A stretch of DNA of 64,000 nt from an uncultured Alphaproteobacteria bacterium (GCA_958296285.1 OY282459.1:322367-386366), one strand, 5' to 3'. Shown: positions 19,273 through 29,132, counted from the first letter of the stretch. The notes: a model not told the origin generated them from the sequence alone. Numbers and translations are program-made.

Positions 19273-21052
19273 GATTCGCAACTTCGCGCTGTTGGCGCAT
19301 ATTGATCACGGGAAATCCACCTTCGCCGATCGCGTGATCCAAATGACCGGCGCCTTGAGCGCCCGCGAAATGCGCGCGCAGGTCTTGGACTCTATGGATT
19401 TGGAGCGCGAGCGCGGCATCACGATCAAAGCGCAGACGGTCTCGCTTCCTTTCCAAGCGCCGAACGGAAAAACTTACCAGTTCAATATGATGGACACGCC
19501 GGGCCATGTGGATTTTTCCTATGAGGTGGGGCGGTCTTTGGCGGCGTGCGAAGGCGCTCTCCTCTTGGTGGACGCCAGCCAGGGCGTGGAGGCGCAGACC
19601 CTCGCCCACGCGCTCTCGGCGATGGAGGCGGATTTGGCGATCCTCCCGGTCTTGAACAAAATAGACCTCCCCGCCGCCGATCCCGAAAAAACGCGCCGCG
19701 AAATCCATGACGTGATCGGGCTGGACGGATCAAAAGCGCCGGCGGTCTCGGCGAAGACGGGGGAGGGCGTGGGCGAGGCGCTCTTTCAGCTGGCGCGGAT
19801 CGTTCCGCCGCCGTCAGGCAGCGCGGACGCCCCGTTGAAAGCGCTGATCGTGGACAGTTGGTACGATTCCTATCTGGGAGTCGTGGCGCTCATTCGGGTT
19901 TTTGACGGCGCGCTCAGGCGCGGCGACAGTCTGGCCATGATGGCGTCCGGCGAGATCTATCGCGCCGAGGAGATCGGACGTTTCCGCCCGAAAAGAGAGT
20001 CGGCGCAAGAACTTCGCGCCGGCGAGATCGGCTATTTTACGGCAGGCATGAAGGCGCTCTCGGCGGCGAAAGTCGGCGACACGATCACGCGCGCGGACGC
20101 CCCTTGCGCCAAAGCCTGTCCGGGCTTTCGTCCGCGAAAGCCCGTTCTCTATTGCGGACTGTTCGCCGCCGCCAGCGATCGCTTTGAGGATTTGCGGGAC
20201 GCTTTGGCGAAACTTCAGCTGAACGATTCCGGTCTTCATTATGAGCCTGAGACCAGCCGCGTGCTGGGCGCCGGCTTTCGCTGCGGCTTTTTGGGGCTTC
20301 TGCATTTGGAGATCGTGGTGGCGCGATTGGAGCGCGAGTTCGGTCTGGATCTGATCACGACGACGCCGGGCGTTCTCTATCATGCCTATCGGGAGGGATC
20401 GTCCGAACTTTGTCTGGTGCGTGCGGCGTCCGATCTGCCTGACGGCCGCCTGCGCTTGGAGGAGCCTTGGATCCGCGCCGATCTGCTGCTGCCCGAACAG
20501 CATCTGGGCGGCGCGCTGGCGCTCTGCGAGGAGAGGCGCGGACGGCAGACAGAGCTGGTCTGTTCCGGCGGGCGCGCTCATCTCTCCTACGATCTGCCGC
20601 TCAATGAGACGATCTTTGACTTCCACGACCGACTGAAATCGGTCAGCCGCGGCTATGCCAGTTTTGACTATCGGCATAGCGGCTATCGCGAGGGCGATTT
20701 GGCGCGCCTTTCCATTTTGGTCAATGGCGAGCCTGTGGAGGCGCTGGATCAGATCGTCCATCGCGCCCATGCCGAGAAGCGCGGACGCGCCATCTGCGAG
20801 AGATTGAAAGAAGAGATTCCGAAGCATCTTTTCAAGATTCCGCTCCAAGCCGCCGTCGGCGGGCGAATCGTCGCCCGCGAGACGATCGCCGCGCTTCGCA
20901 AGGACGTCACCGCCAAATGCTATGGCGGCGACATTTCCCGCAAGCGCAAACTTTTGGAGAAGCAAAAAAAGGGAAAGAAGGCGATGCGTCTCTTCGGACG
21001 GGTGGAGATTCCGCGCGAAGCTTTTCTCTCGGTTTTAAAAACGGGCTCGTGA
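19262..21052 (+). CDS. lepA: Elongation factor 4 (LepA) GTPase
   Basis: 596 residues from ATG 19262. GTPase motifs are [12 protein letters not shown] (G1), RGITIKAQT (G2), MDTPGHVDF (G3) and [13 protein letters not shown] (G4). The LepA-specific C-terminal domain contains [25 protein letters not shown]. LepA acts on ribosomes, in back-translocation or initiation, and is membrane-associated under some conditions. The start overlaps the pheT stop. The gene ends 18 bases into the convergent small membrane-protein gene. Confidence 0.96.
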   Translation: MTDEIRNFALLAHIDHGKSTFADRVIQMTGALSAREMRAQVLDSMDLERERGITIKAQTVSLPFQAPNGKTYQFNMMDTPGHVDFSYEVGRSLAACEGALLLVDASQGVEAQTLAHALSAMEADLAILPVLNKIDLPAADPEKTRREIHDVIGLDGSKAPAVSAKTGEGVGEALFQLARIVPPPSGSADAPLKALIVDSWYDSYLGVVALIRVFDGALRRGDSLAMMASGEIYRAEEIGRFRPKRESAQELRAGEIGYFTAGMKALSAAKVGDTITRADAPCAKACPGFRPRKPVLYCGLFAAASDRFEDLRDALAKLQLNDSGLHYEPETSRVLGAGFRCGFLGLLHLEIVVARLEREFGLDLITTTPGVLYHAYREGSSELCLVRAASDLPDGRLRLEEPWIRADLLLPEQHLGGALALCEERRGRQTELVCSGGRAHLSYDLPLNETIFDFHDRLKSVSRGYASFDYRHSGYREGDLARLSILVNGEPVEALDQIVHRAHAEKRGRAICERLKEEIPKHLFKIPLQAAVGGRIVARETIAALRKDVTAKCYGGDISRKRKLLEKQKKGKKAMRLFGRVEIPREAFLSVLKTGS

Positions 21053-21349
21053 GCGCGGCGGACGCAGCAGGAAAAGAATGAGAAAGATGAGCGCCAGCCC
21101 GCTCCAAATCTGCCAGAGAGGCGTCAGAAGCAGAGGCAGCATGACAGTCTCCCAGATCAGCGGCCCCTGCCAAAGATGCCGCTCTATGGCGGGCTGCAGC
21201 AGCTGAAGCGAATCGGAGGAGAGATCGCTCCAAACTTCTCCGACTGTGGGCAGTTCTTGAATCCCCTTCTCCGACTCGCCGAAGAAGAGGGGCGAGATTT
21301 CGTAAAGGGCGAGGGCGAGCATCAGAAGGCAGAGGATCAATCTGAACAT
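21035..21349 (-). CDS. Small inner-membrane protein, unknown function
   Basis: 104 residues with a hydrophobic N-terminal segment ([22 protein letters not shown]) and a C-terminal one ([19 protein letters not shown]) around a polar middle, so probably two membrane passes. Proteins of this size and pattern are annotated as hypothetical in many Alphaproteobacteria. The 18-base tail-to-tail overlap with lepA and the ATG at 21349 support it as a real gene, though no function can be given. Confidence 0.6.
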   Translation of the reverse strand: MFRLILCLLMLALALYEISPLFFGESEKGIQELPTVGEVWSDLSSDSLQLLQPAIERHLWQGPLIWETVMLPLLLTPLWQIWSGLALIFLILFLLRPPRSRARF

Positions 21350-21351
21350 AA

Positions 21352-21396
21352 GGTCTCGCGGCGGGTCTCGCGGAGGGGTTCGCGGGGGGTCTCGCG
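21352..21396. repeat. GGTCTCGCG short tandem repeats
   Basis: Four copies of GGTCTCGCG (one degenerate, GGTTCGCG) at irregular 3–5 base intervals, upstream of the small membrane-protein gene. They are unrelated to the hairpin blocks. They may be slippage-prone or a protein-binding cluster; nothing further can be said. Confidence 0.5.
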
Positions 21397-21527
21397 GCGC
21401 TCCTGATCAATCATGGCGGGTCTCTTTTCTCTAAGGCTTCGCATGAAGGGTTTGCGACATGGTGAGCGGATATGATAGGGCATGATATCGCATCTTCGCA
21501 AGAGGCTTCGGGCTTCTTGTCGGCGAG

Positions 21528-21620
21528 GGAGGGATGGCCGAGTGGTCGAAGGCGCGCGCTTGGAAAGCGCGTAGGCGGGTTTTCCCCGTCTCGAGGGTTC
21601 GAATCCCTCTCCCTCCGCCA
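21528..21620 (+). tRNA. tRNA-Ser (GGA anticodon)
   Basis: 93 bases with the long variable arm of serine tRNAs. The acceptor arm GGAGGGA pairs with TCCCTCC, the D arm begins TGGCCGAGTGG, the anticodon loop TTGGAAA gives GGA (reads UCC and UCU), and the T arm is GAGGGTTCGAATCCCTC. The 3' CCA is encoded. The gene stands alone between the lepA tail and a CitE-family gene. Confidence 0.97.
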
Positions 21621-21650
21621 TGACGAGCGACAGAGAAGAGGAGAAGAGCC

Positions 21651-22562
21651 ATGACGAAAAAAGTGAGACGTTTGCGCCGCGTTCAGCTGGCGGTTCCGGG
21701 TTCCAGCGAGAAGATGCTCGCGAAAGCGGCGGCGTCTGACGCCGATCATGTCTTTTGCGATTTGGAGGATGCTGTCGCGCCTGCGGCGAAGGAGGCGGCG
21801 CGGGAGATGGTCTGCGAGGCTTTGAATGGGCTGGATTGGGGGCGCAAGACGCGATGCGTCCGCGTCAATGATGTTGGCACGGTTTGGTGTTTTGAGGACA
21901 TCATCATGGTGGTGGAGCGCGCCGGCGCGAATTTGGACAGTCTGATGCTGCCGAAGCCTTGTCGCGCGGCGGATGTTCTTTTCGCCGACATTCTGCTTTC
22001 GCAGTTGGAGGCGAAGTTGGGTTTGAAGAGGCGGATTGGTTTGGAGGTTTTGATTGAGGAGGTGGAGGCGATGGAGAATGTTTCGGAGATTGCGCGGAGT
22101 TGCGAGCGGTTGGAGTGCATGATTTTTGGCATGGGCGATTATTCGGCGTCTCAGGGCATGGTGATGGAGCAGATTGGGGAGGCGGGGGGTTATCCGGGCG
22201 ATGTGTTTCATTATCCGCGCTATCGGATGACGATTGCGGCGCGGGCGGCGGGTTTGGATGCGGTGGATGGGCCTTTCGCGGATTTTCGGAATGGCGAGGC
22301 TTATCGGGAGGAGTGTCGGCGGGCTCGGACGTTGGGGATGGTTGGGAAGTGGGCTATTCATCCGTCTCAGATTGGTTTGGCGTTGGAGGTTTTTTCGCCG
22401 ACTGTGGAGGAGGTATCTTTCGCGCGCGGGGTGGTTGCGGCTTATCGGGATGCGGAGCGGCGGGGTTTAGGTTCTGTGGCTCATGGGGGTGTGATGGTGG
22501 ATGCGGCGTCTGCGCGGTTATTTCAGAATGTTGTGGATCGTGCGGAGTTGATGGGGATGTGA
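21651..22562 (+). CDS. HpcH/HpaI (CitE-like) aldolase, likely malyl-CoA / beta-methylmalyl-CoA lyase
   Basis: 303 residues of the CitE-like TIM-barrel family. Conserved points are RVQLAVPGSSEKMLAKA, FCDLEDAVAP (metal-binding Glu/Asp region), CVRVNDVGT, MLPKPCRAADV, GLEVLIEEVEAM and FGMGDYSASQG. The last of these is characteristic of malyl-CoA/methylmalyl-CoA lyases, which split beta-methylmalyl-CoA into glyoxylate and propionyl-CoA. The MaoC pair at the left edge would supply or remove that substrate. The start follows GGAGAAGAG. A citrate-lyase beta role is less likely because no citDFX partners are present. The 3' part is G/T-rich, next to block B6. Confidence 0.8.
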   Translation: MTKKVRRLRRVQLAVPGSSEKMLAKAAASDADHVFCDLEDAVAPAAKEAAREMVCEALNGLDWGRKTRCVRVNDVGTVWCFEDIIMVVERAGANLDSLMLPKPCRAADVLFADILLSQLEAKLGLKRRIGLEVLIEEVEAMENVSEIARSCERLECMIFGMGDYSASQGMVMEQIGEAGGYPGDVFHYPRYRMTIAARAAGLDAVDGPFADFRNGEAYREECRRARTLGMVGKWAIHPSQIGLALEVFSPTVEEVSFARGVVAAYRDAERRGLGSVAHGGVMVDAASARLFQNVVDRAELMGM

Positions 22563-22564
22563 GG

Positions 22565-22992
22565 CTCCGGTGAAGGGGGGTTTGGGGGGGTCGCTGCCGC
22601 GACAGGCATCTTTTTCATGGATAGGCGCTTGTTTTTGCCGCAGGGGAACTAATGCATAGAAGCTGAAGGTGAAGGGGGGTTTGGGGGGCTAGCCCCCCAA
22701 GAAAGGGGGGGGGTCGGGGGGAATCCCCCCGAAAACGCGTGGGTGGGTGGGAAAAGAGCTTTTCCGAGCGAAGCAGCGCGAAGCGAGCAAATGCGACCCA
22801 CCCACGCGCCCCCTGCTCGCAAGAGCTCTTCTAGCTGGGGGGTCGGCGGGCTTTCTCGCCTCGCTACGCTCGGCTTCGTTTCGCCACGCCCGCCGACTAT
22901 TCGGGGGTTTCCCCCGAACCCCCTTTTTTCAAGGGGGGCAAGCCCCCCTTGACCCCCCTCAACAGGAGCAGGTCAGAACGCCCGCGCCCCCT
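22565..22992. repeat. Modular hairpin block B6
   Basis: Complete block separating the convergent CitE-like and dienelactone hydrolase genes. Order: short M8 reversed, M7 reversed (stem GTCGC-TGCC-GCGAC form), M1 (CTAG), M2, M5, M6 (CTGCTCGCAAGAGCTCTTC), M4, M2, M1 (CAAGG form), M8 (AACAGGAGCAGGTCAGAACG). It starts two bases after one stop codon and ends two bases before the other. Confidence 0.85.
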
Positions 22993-22994
22993 TA

Positions 22995-23693
22995 TTAAAC
23001 CAGACTCCCGCGCAAAAAAGCCAACGTCCGATTATGCGCCACCTCAGCATCCCCCTCATCATAATGCTCGCCGCCACGCCGCGCGAAAGCATGCTCCCGC
23101 CCAACATAAGAATGCAGCGCAACCCCCTCACGACCCCCCAACGCCGCCACAATCTCCCCTTGCGCCGCCTTCGGAACAAAAGAATCCTCCTCCGCAATAT
23201 GCAGCATCAAAGGCTTCGTGATCCCCGCCGCCTCCCCAAGCCTCGTCTCAATGCTGACGCCATAATAACCAACCGAAACATCCGCATCCGTCCGCGCCGC
23301 CGTCAAATAAGCCATCAAACCGCCCAAACAAAAGCCAATCGCTCCCGCCTTCCCCGAACACGCCTCATGCCCGCGAAGACTCTTGAGCGCCGCCGCGACA
23401 TCCTCAACCCCCTTCTCAATGTCAAAATCCGCGTAAAGCTGAAAGGCTCTCTTCATCTCTTCTTCCGTTTGATCGGAAATGTCTATGCCCGGCGCAATCC
23501 GCCAAAAAAGATCGGGACACAATGCCGCGAAACCCTCGGAGGCAAACCAGTCGCAAGTCTCGCGCATGACCCTATTGACGCCAAAAATCTCCTGCAGCAC
23601 GAGAACGCCAGGCGCAGGCGTCTCATCGGGCAGAGCCAAATAGCCCGAAAACCTTCCGCCCTCGGCGGGAATCTCTAATCTAGACTTCTTCAT
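22995..23693 (-). CDS. Dienelactone hydrolase family protein
   Basis: 232 residues from ATG 23693 (GGAGGGAAAG upstream). Alpha/beta hydrolase with a Cys nucleophile: the elbow GAIGFCLGGLMAYL (Cys about 120), acid Asp in AEEDSFVP and His in GREHAFAR complete the triad of dienelactone hydrolases. VLVLQEIFGVNRVMRE is the family's oxyanion region. Members hydrolyse dienelactone in chloroaromatic degradation but also other esters. No chlorocatechol genes are nearby, so the substrate is open. It overlaps the stop of the upstream DUF255 gene as ATGA. Confidence 0.88.
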   Translation of the reverse strand: MKKSRLEIPAEGGRFSGYLALPDETPAPGVLVLQEIFGVNRVMRETCDWFASEGFAALCPDLFWRIAPGIDISDQTEEEMKRAFQLYADFDIEKGVEDVAAALKSLRGHEACSGKAGAIGFCLGGLMAYLTAARTDADVSVGYYGVSIETRLGEAAGITKPLMLHIAEEDSFVPKAAQGEIVAALGGREGVALHSYVGREHAFARRGGEHYDEGDAEVAHNRTLAFLRGSLV

Positions 23694-25732
23694 CTCTTTC
23701 CCTCCTTGAAAAGCCGCGCTTCCTTGAGCGCGTCCCGAAACGCCTCCGCCTCCGTGATCGGAAGCGAGCATCGTTCCGCCACGCAAATATACGCCGCCGC
23801 GCCGCCGCCGACCAGACCCTTCGCCCCCGCCGGATGATTGTCAGGCAGAGCCTCGCCTTGACGCGCCTCCAAAAAAACAATTTCGGGAAAAGAGAGCGAG
23901 CGCCACGCATCCCGAAACGCCGCCCGCGCCGCCTCATCCTCCCCAATGACGACCGCTGAGACAGGATGAGCGCTCGCCTCGCATCCCGAAAGCCATGAGG
24001 CATGAACAAGAAGCCGCGCCGCCGCGTCCCTCCCGAAAGCCGCCGAGAGACGCGCCGCCCGCTCGGCGTAAATCGCCTTCCCGGTCAGAACATAAAGACG
24101 CGGACACTGATGCATGAGAACGCCATTCGCCGAGGGCGTCGCCCCATCTTCGGCATCCAATCGGGCGTGAGGGACGTCTTTGGCGTCTTTCGCGCTCATC
24201 CGATAGCCCCCTTTCTCGCCATCCCAATGGCGCGCCTCCAACGCCCCGAACCATCGCTCCGCTTGGGCGAGCGCGTTTTTGTCGCCGCCCGTCTCATAGA
24301 GCGCCAGCGCCGCGGCGATCATCTGCGCGTAATCCTCGGCAAGACCGTCGCCGACAGACTGCCCCAAGCGCCAACTGTGATGAAGCGAACCCCCCTTTCC
24401 CGTCATTCTGTCGCGGATGAAGGAAAAGGCGGTTTTGGCGGCGTCCATCCAGCCCCTCTTGTCAAAGAGAAAGGCGGCGCGCGCCAAAGAGGCGATCGCC
24501 ATGCCGTTCCAATCGGCGAGAATCTTGTCGTCCAGCGCCGGGCGCGGACGCGCCCCCCGCGCCTTCAGAAGAAGAGCCCTAGCGGAAGCCAGTCTCGCCT
24601 CGTCTTTTTCGGCGAGCGCGCCATTCTCGTGGAGGAGATGGAGCGTGTTCTGTCCCTCCCAATGGCCCTCTTCATGGACGTCATAGACGCGCTTCACCCA
24701 TGCGCTTTCGCGCCCAAGGAGCGCGTCCATCTCCTCCGCCCGCCAGACATAAAAGCGCCCTTCCTCGCCCTCTTGATCGGCGTCCAATGAGGCGGCGAAC
24801 GCGCCGCCCTCGGCGCGCATTTCGCCCAAAAGAAAGGCGACGGTCTCATAAATCCGCCTCTTGAAAAGAGGATGCGGGCGCTCCTTATAGACTTCGGTGA
24901 GAAGGCTTAATATCAGCGCGTTGTCATAGAGCATTTTCTCAAAATGGGGGACGCGCCATGCTTCATCCACGGCGTATCGCGCGAAGCCTCCGCCCAGATG
25001 GTCGTAGATTCCGCCTTGGCATAAGGATTCCAGCGTTTTTTCTACTGAAGAGGCGAGCCTCTTATTTTCTTCGCGCAGAGATCGGCGCCAGAGGAAATCC
25101 ATCATCGGCATTTGCGGAAATTTGGGCGCGCCTGAAAAGCCGCCATATTTTTTATCCATCCGCGACAAGAGATGTTTCGCGAGCATCGCGGACGCTTCTT
25201 GCGTGATTTCGCCGGCGCGGTTTCTGTCGTGGCGCGCGCGCAGACGTTCTCGGAAAAAATCTCTGTTTTTGACGAAACTCTCGCCCGCTTCTTTATAGAG
25301 GGCGGCGATTTGGGGCAGAATCTCTCTCATGCCGACATGTCCGCCTCGCGCCTCTTTTGGAAAATAGGTTCCGCCCCAGAAAGGCTCGGCGTCTGAGGTG
25401 AGGAACATTGTCAGAGGCCATCCGCCTGGGACGCCCATAAGGTGGAGGGCTTCCATATAGTGGGCGTCTATATCGGGGCGTTCTTCTCTATCCACTTTGA
25501 CGGCGATGAAGGATTGGTTGATGAGTTTGGCGATTTCGGGGTCGTTGAAACTTTCATGGGCCATGACGTGGCACCAATGGCAGGCGGCGTATCCGATGGA
25601 GAGGAGGATAGGTTTTTTGAGGTTTTTCGCGTCTTGGAGGGTTTTGGGGTTCCATTCGCGCCAATAGACGGGTTGGTTTTTATGTTGGAGGAGATAGGGG
25701 CTTGAGGCGTTTTTGAGTTGGTTTTTTTGCAT
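23690..25732 (-). CDS. Thioredoxin-domain protein of the YyaL/SSP411 (DUF255) family
   Basis: 680 residues. The N-terminal thioredoxin-like domain starts LKNASSPYLLQHKNQPVYWREW and carries the signature YAACHWCHVM (CxxC-type) followed by EERPDIDAHYM and GVPGGWPLTMFLTSDAEPF. The remaining 500 residues form an (alpha/alpha)6-barrel typical of this family, with YDHLGGGFARYAVDEAW and FEKMLYDNA. Members occur from bacteria to mammals (SPATA20); a role in protein or carbohydrate metabolism is only proposed. It is translationally coupled to the downstream hydrolase. Confidence 0.9.
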   Translation of the reverse strand: MQKNQLKNASSPYLLQHKNQPVYWREWNPKTLQDAKNLKKPILLSIGYAACHWCHVMAHESFNDPEIAKLINQSFIAVKVDREERPDIDAHYMEALHLMGVPGGWPLTMFLTSDAEPFWGGTYFPKEARGGHVGMREILPQIAALYKEAGESFVKNRDFFRERLRARHDRNRAGEITQEASAMLAKHLLSRMDKKYGGFSGAPKFPQMPMMDFLWRRSLREENKRLASSVEKTLESLCQGGIYDHLGGGFARYAVDEAWRVPHFEKMLYDNALILSLLTEVYKERPHPLFKRRIYETVAFLLGEMRAEGGAFAASLDADQEGEEGRFYVWRAEEMDALLGRESAWVKRVYDVHEEGHWEGQNTLHLLHENGALAEKDEARLASARALLLKARGARPRPALDDKILADWNGMAIASLARAAFLFDKRGWMDAAKTAFSFIRDRMTGKGGSLHHSWRLGQSVGDGLAEDYAQMIAAALALYETGGDKNALAQAERWFGALEARHWDGEKGGYRMSAKDAKDVPHARLDAEDGATPSANGVLMHQCPRLYVLTGKAIYAERAARLSAAFGRDAAARLLVHASWLSGCEASAHPVSAVVIGEDEAARAAFRDAWRSLSFPEIVFLEARQGEALPDNHPAGAKGLVGGGAAAYICVAERCSLPITEAEAFRDALKEARLFKEGKR

Positions 25733-25754
25733 GGGTTTTTACTCTAGGAGGGAC

Positions 25755-25941
25755 TCAGGCATAGAAGCCTAGCGTGAAAAGGGGGTTTGGGGGAACGAAG
25801 TTCCCCCAAGAAAAACAAGGCTGCCGTGAGGCAGCCTGCAGGTCGGCGGGCGTGGCGAGACGAAGCGGGCGAAGCGCGTAGCCACTCGTGGCGTAGCGCA
25901 AGCCCGCGAGAAAGCCCGCCGACCCCCCTGCTCGCAGGAGA
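25755..25941. repeat. Modular half-block B7 (left side of 26.0 kb cargo)
   Basis: Order: truncated M7 reversed (GGCATAGAAGCC), M1 with shorter arms (TTGGGGGAACGAAGTTCCCCCAA-like), M3 in the AAGGCTGCCGTGAGGCAGCCT form, M4, and the left half of M6 (CCCCCTGCTCGCAGGAG). It stops at the block centre, where low-GC DNA begins. Confidence 0.8.
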
Positions 25942-26005
25942 TTTAACGACTGCCTTGGTTATCGTGGAGACAAACCGCGAAACCAACACATATCCTTTTG
26001 TTCTG

Positions 26006-26314
26006 TTAGTCAGAAAAAAGCCTGCTGTCTTTTATGGCTTCCTTCATCAATGCGGACAGTAATGTGCACAGTTCCTCCTCCTCAATAATAAGCCAGACAG
26101 GGTGTCCGAAAGTTTGAGGAAATCCTATGTTTCCATCCTCATCTTCCCCATTTCCTTCTCCGTTCCAGCGAACACCAATACAAGGTTTTTCACACCACCA
26201 TCCGGAAGCACAAGAAAAACCGCCCCCCTTTCCATCAATAAGAACCTCTTTCAGCTTCCAGTGTTGTCCGCCGACACCATTAGAATGAGGTGGTATGTAT
26301 CTGTCTTTCTTCAT
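26006..26314 (-). CDS. Small hypothetical protein, low-GC cargo
   Basis: 102 residues, acidic, with no domain I recognise. It contains SCASGWWCEKPCIGVRWNGEG in the middle, rich in Trp and Cys, and an acidic helix EEEELCTLLSALMKEAIKD at the C terminus. GC content (28 of 60 bases at 26161–26220) is well below the core genes. It is the only gene between half-blocks B7 and B8. A purine-rich AAGAGAT precedes the ATG. Its placement matches other cargo, but it could also be a remnant of a larger insertion. Confidence 0.5.
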   Translation of the reverse strand: MKKDRYIPPHSNGVGGQHWKLKEVLIDGKGGGFSCASGWWCEKPCIGVRWNGEGNGEDEDGNIGFPQTFGHPVWLIIEEEELCTLLSALMKEAIKDSRLFSD

Positions 26315-26403
26315 TTTCGATCTCTTGGTTGAGGTTTCGACATCTCCAGCTAAGATATCATTTGTAAGTTTGATCTAGAATCCTACTCTCAGCATATCCT
26401 TCT

Positions 26404-26602
26404 CACAAGAGCTCTTCTAGCAGGGGGGTCGGCGGGCTTCTCGCAAGCTCGTCTCGCTACGCCACGAGTGGCTACGCTCGCCTCGCTTGCTTCGTTGCGC
26501 CACGCCCGCCGACCTTTTCGGGGGGGATTCCCCCCCGATCCCCCTCTTTTTTTGGGGGGCTAGCCCCCCAAACCCCCCTTCACCTTCAGCTTCTATGCAT
26601 TT
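26404..26602. repeat. Modular half-block B8 (right side of 26.0 kb cargo)
   Basis: Resumes with the right half of M6 (CACAAGAGCTCTTCTAGCAGG), then M4 with a long variable loop, M2, M1 (CTAG) and a shortened M7 (CTTCTATGCATTTA). Together with B7 it makes one complete block with the cargo inserted at the centre. Confidence 0.8.
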
Positions 26603-26638
26603 AATCTATAAGCTCATGCCGCACGAAACCTATGCCCC

Positions 26639-27991
26639 ATGCCAAACAAAAACCTCACCCACACAATCTACGCCCTCGCTACCCCACAAGGTCGCGCAGG
26701 AATCGCCATCATCCGTCTCTCAGGACCCAAAACCAAAACCACCCTCCAAACCCTCCTCAACAACAAAATCCCAACCCCTAAAAAAGCCGCGCTCCGAAAA
26801 ATCCACAACCCCCATAACCAAGAAATCCTAGATAATGCCCTCATCCTATGGCTCCCATCACCGGCAAGCTTCACCGGCGAGGATATGGCAGAACTCCATC
26901 TCCACGGAAGCCCATCCGTCATAAAAGGCGTCATGCAAGCGCTCTCGCATATCAAAGACCTCCGCGCCGCAGAGCCGGGAGAATTTGCCCGCCGAGCCTT
27001 CCAAAACGGCAAAATGGACTTGACCCAAACCGAAGCCCTCGCCGATCTGATGGAAGCCGAAACCGAAGCGCAGAGACGTCAAGCGCTGCGGCAGATGTCA
27101 GGCGCTTTGGGACAGATCTATGAAGACTGGCGCGGACGACTCTTAACCCTCTTGGCGAAAATGGAGGCGGGCTTGGAGTTCCCTGACGAAGAAGATGTCG
27201 CGGCGCGGTCGGGCGCGGAGAAGAAAGAGATTCGCGCGATAAAGCGCGAGATGAAAGCGCATCTTGAAGATGGGCGCAAAGGCGAGCGTTTGCGCGAGGG
27301 ATTGCGGATCGCGTTGGTCGGGCCTCCGAATGTTGGGAAATCCACGTTGTTGAATGCGCTCGTCAAGAGGGATGCGGCGATTGTGACGCGCGAGGCGGGG
27401 ACGACGACCGATATTATAGAGGTGTCTTTGAATGTGGGGGGTTATCCTTTGACGTTGTTGGACATGGCGGGGTTGCGGGATGCTGTCGGGGTTGTGGAGA
27501 TGGAGGGGGTTCGGCGCGCCGAGGCGGCGGCGCGGGACGCCGATGCGCGTATTTTTATTTTTACGCGAGAGGCATTTAGCGAAGAAAAGCGTTTTTTGGA
27601 TTTGGCGAAAGATGGGGATTTATGGGTATGGGCGAAGTCGGATTTGGGTTTGGCGTCTCAGAGAGATGGGAGAGATGGGGATGATGGGGGGCGAGATTTT
27701 TTGGTTCTGTCGGCGCGGACGGGCGATGGTTTGGATTTGTTGTGGGGGAGATTGGAGGGTTTGTGTCGTTGTTTGATGGGGGGTGTGGAGTCGGTTTTGA
27801 TGACGAGGGCGCGTCATAGGGAGGCTTTGGATGAGGCGGTCGCGGCGTTGGGGCGGGCGGAGAGTATTGGCGGCGAGTTGGCGGTTGAGGATGTGAGGTT
27901 GGCGGTGAGGTCTTTGGGGAGGATCACGGGTCGTGTTGGAGTTGAGGAGATGTTGGATCGGTTGTTTGCGGAGTTTTGCGTGGGCAAATAG
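26639..27991 (+). CDS. mnmE: tRNA modification GTPase MnmE
   Basis: 450 residues. The N-terminal tetrahydrofolate-binding domain has TIYALATPQGRAGIAIIRLSG and LHLHGSPSVIKGVMQAL-type motifs. The GTPase domain has GPPNVGKSTLLNAL (G1), GTTTDI (G2), LDMAGLRD (G3) and a WAKSDLG element. The C terminus ends FAEFCVGK, the FC[ILV]GK motif with the functional cysteine. With MnmG it makes the cmnm5U modification at tRNA wobble position 34. Within the gene the plus-strand composition runs from C/A-rich (next to B8) to G/T-rich (next to B9). Confidence 0.97.
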   Translation: MPNKNLTHTIYALATPQGRAGIAIIRLSGPKTKTTLQTLLNNKIPTPKKAALRKIHNPHNQEILDNALILWLPSPASFTGEDMAELHLHGSPSVIKGVMQALSHIKDLRAAEPGEFARRAFQNGKMDLTQTEALADLMEAETEAQRRQALRQMSGALGQIYEDWRGRLLTLLAKMEAGLEFPDEEDVAARSGAEKKEIRAIKREMKAHLEDGRKGERLREGLRIALVGPPNVGKSTLLNALVKRDAAIVTREAGTTTDIIEVSLNVGGYPLTLLDMAGLRDAVGVVEMEGVRRAEAAARDADARIFIFTREAFSEEKRFLDLAKDGDLWVWAKSDLGLASQRDGRDGDDGGRDFLVLSARTGDGLDLLWGRLEGLCRCLMGGVESVLMTRARHREALDEAVAALGRAESIGGELAVEDVRLAVRSLGRITGRVGVEEMLDRLFAEFCVGK

Positions 27992-28009
27992 GCAGAGGCG
28001 TTTTGGCTT

Positions 28010-28362
28010 TCTCCTGTGAAGGGGGGGTTGGGGGGCTAGCCCCCCAAGAAAAACAAGGCTGCCGCAAGGCAGCCTACAGGTCGGCGGGCGTGGCGAAACG
28101 AAGCGAGCGATAGCGAGCGAGAAAGCCCGCCGACCCCCCTGTTCGCGTGAGTCATAGGCGGGCTTTGCCCGCCTTGTTTTTCGCGGGGGGTGTCGCACCC
28201 CCCGCACCCCCCTTAATGTCAGGCGGCGTCTTTATTCTGTCCCAGGCGGAAAGAAACGCAGAAAGAGGTCGGCGGGCGTGGCTTTCCCGAAGCCGAGCGT
28301 AGCCACTTGTGGCGAAGCGAGGCGAGGAAGCCCGCCGACCCCCCCCTGCGTCTCTAGAGACA
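28010..28362. repeat. Modular block B9, rearranged (left side of 28.4–29.5 kb cargo)
   Basis: Order: M8 reversed, M1 (CTAG), M3 (GGCTGCCGCAAGGCAGCC), M4, a degenerate M6 (CTGTTCGCGTGAGTC), M3 (AGGCGGGCTTTGCCCGCCT), M1 (GGGGGGTGTCGCACCCCCC). After about 45 non-repeat bases come a second M4 and a broken M6 (CTGCGTCTCTAGAGAC). It looks like one block plus half of another, and ends where low-GC cargo begins. Confidence 0.75.
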
Positions 28363-28388
28363 ACACAAGTCGCTGGCTTTAGAACTGT

Positions 28389-29132
28389 TCATTCAGGGAG
28401 TTCTTTAAACGCGTTGATAATTGCCTCAACGTGCTGTTCCCGTCCTCCTCCTCCCCAGCGCATCCCGCCCGGATGTGGTGCAACAACAACCTTGGCTTTG
28501 CCGCCCTCAAAATGCCAATGTCCCCACTCGGGACGCCACTGCCCGCGAAGAGAGGGATATTCCATCTTTCTTTTTGTGTAAGCTGTATAAGGCGAATTTT
28601 TGTGATTCCGAAACGCATCAAACCAATATCTCGTTAAAAAAAGAAGACGCCGGGGTCTAAACTCTTTGACCTCCTCTATAAGAACCTTCATGCAGTCATC
28701 AAACAAGAACTCACAGAATTTTTCAGTCGGAATTTCATCAGTATCGGAAGCTTTGTAGAGGTTGCTAGCGACTATATCGCACCCCCAACCACTTTCGTTT
28801 CCAACTCCAAGACCTAGAGAAATTTCTCTAACGGTTTGCGGATACTCCTTAAGGGGAGCCCATTCATCAGCTATATCGTATTTAGCGGGCGATCCATCTG
28901 GGGGATCCCAATAGCAACCGCGAGAGGCTTGCCCCACCACCATGAGGCTTCGTCCAGGTTCATATGACTTGCCTCTTATGGCGGTCATGTGCCAATGAAT
29001 ACCGCGAACAAGATTAAGGCTCTCCTTGTGTGGCTCGCTTTCCTGCGAAGTTTGTATCCAACGAGCTTTTCTCGCATCGTAAGATTTCGCCTTTTTTTCC
29101 AATGCCTCTTGGGCTTTCTTGAGTTCAGACAT
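28389..29132 (-). CDS. Hypothetical protein, possibly uracil-DNA-glycosylase-like; low-GC cargo
   Basis: 247 residues. An N-terminal charged helix (KKAQEALEKKAKSYDARKAR) is followed by SLMVVGQASRGCYWDPPDG (about 82–100), a middle helical region and a C-terminal VVVAPHPGGMRWGGGGREQHVE. The pairing of a G-Q-x-(S/D) loop after a beta strand with a late H-P-G/S motif is reminiscent of the uracil-DNA glycosylase fold, but the match is weak and catalytic identity is not established. GC content is low (22 of 60 bases at 28681–28740). It neighbours a GIY-YIG-like gene in the same cargo segment, which would suit a nucleic-acid role. Confidence 0.5.
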   Translation of the reverse strand: MSELKKAQEALEKKAKSYDARKARWIQTSQESEPHKESLNLVRGIHWHMTAIRGKSYEPGRSLMVVGQASRGCYWDPPDGSPAKYDIADEWAPLKEYPQTVREISLGLGVGNESGWGCDIVASNLYKASDTDEIPTEKFCEFLFDDCMKVLIEEVKEFRPRRLLFLTRYWFDAFRNHKNSPYTAYTKRKMEYPSLRGQWRPEWGHWHFEGGKAKVVVAPHPGGMRWGGGGREQHVEAIINAFKELPE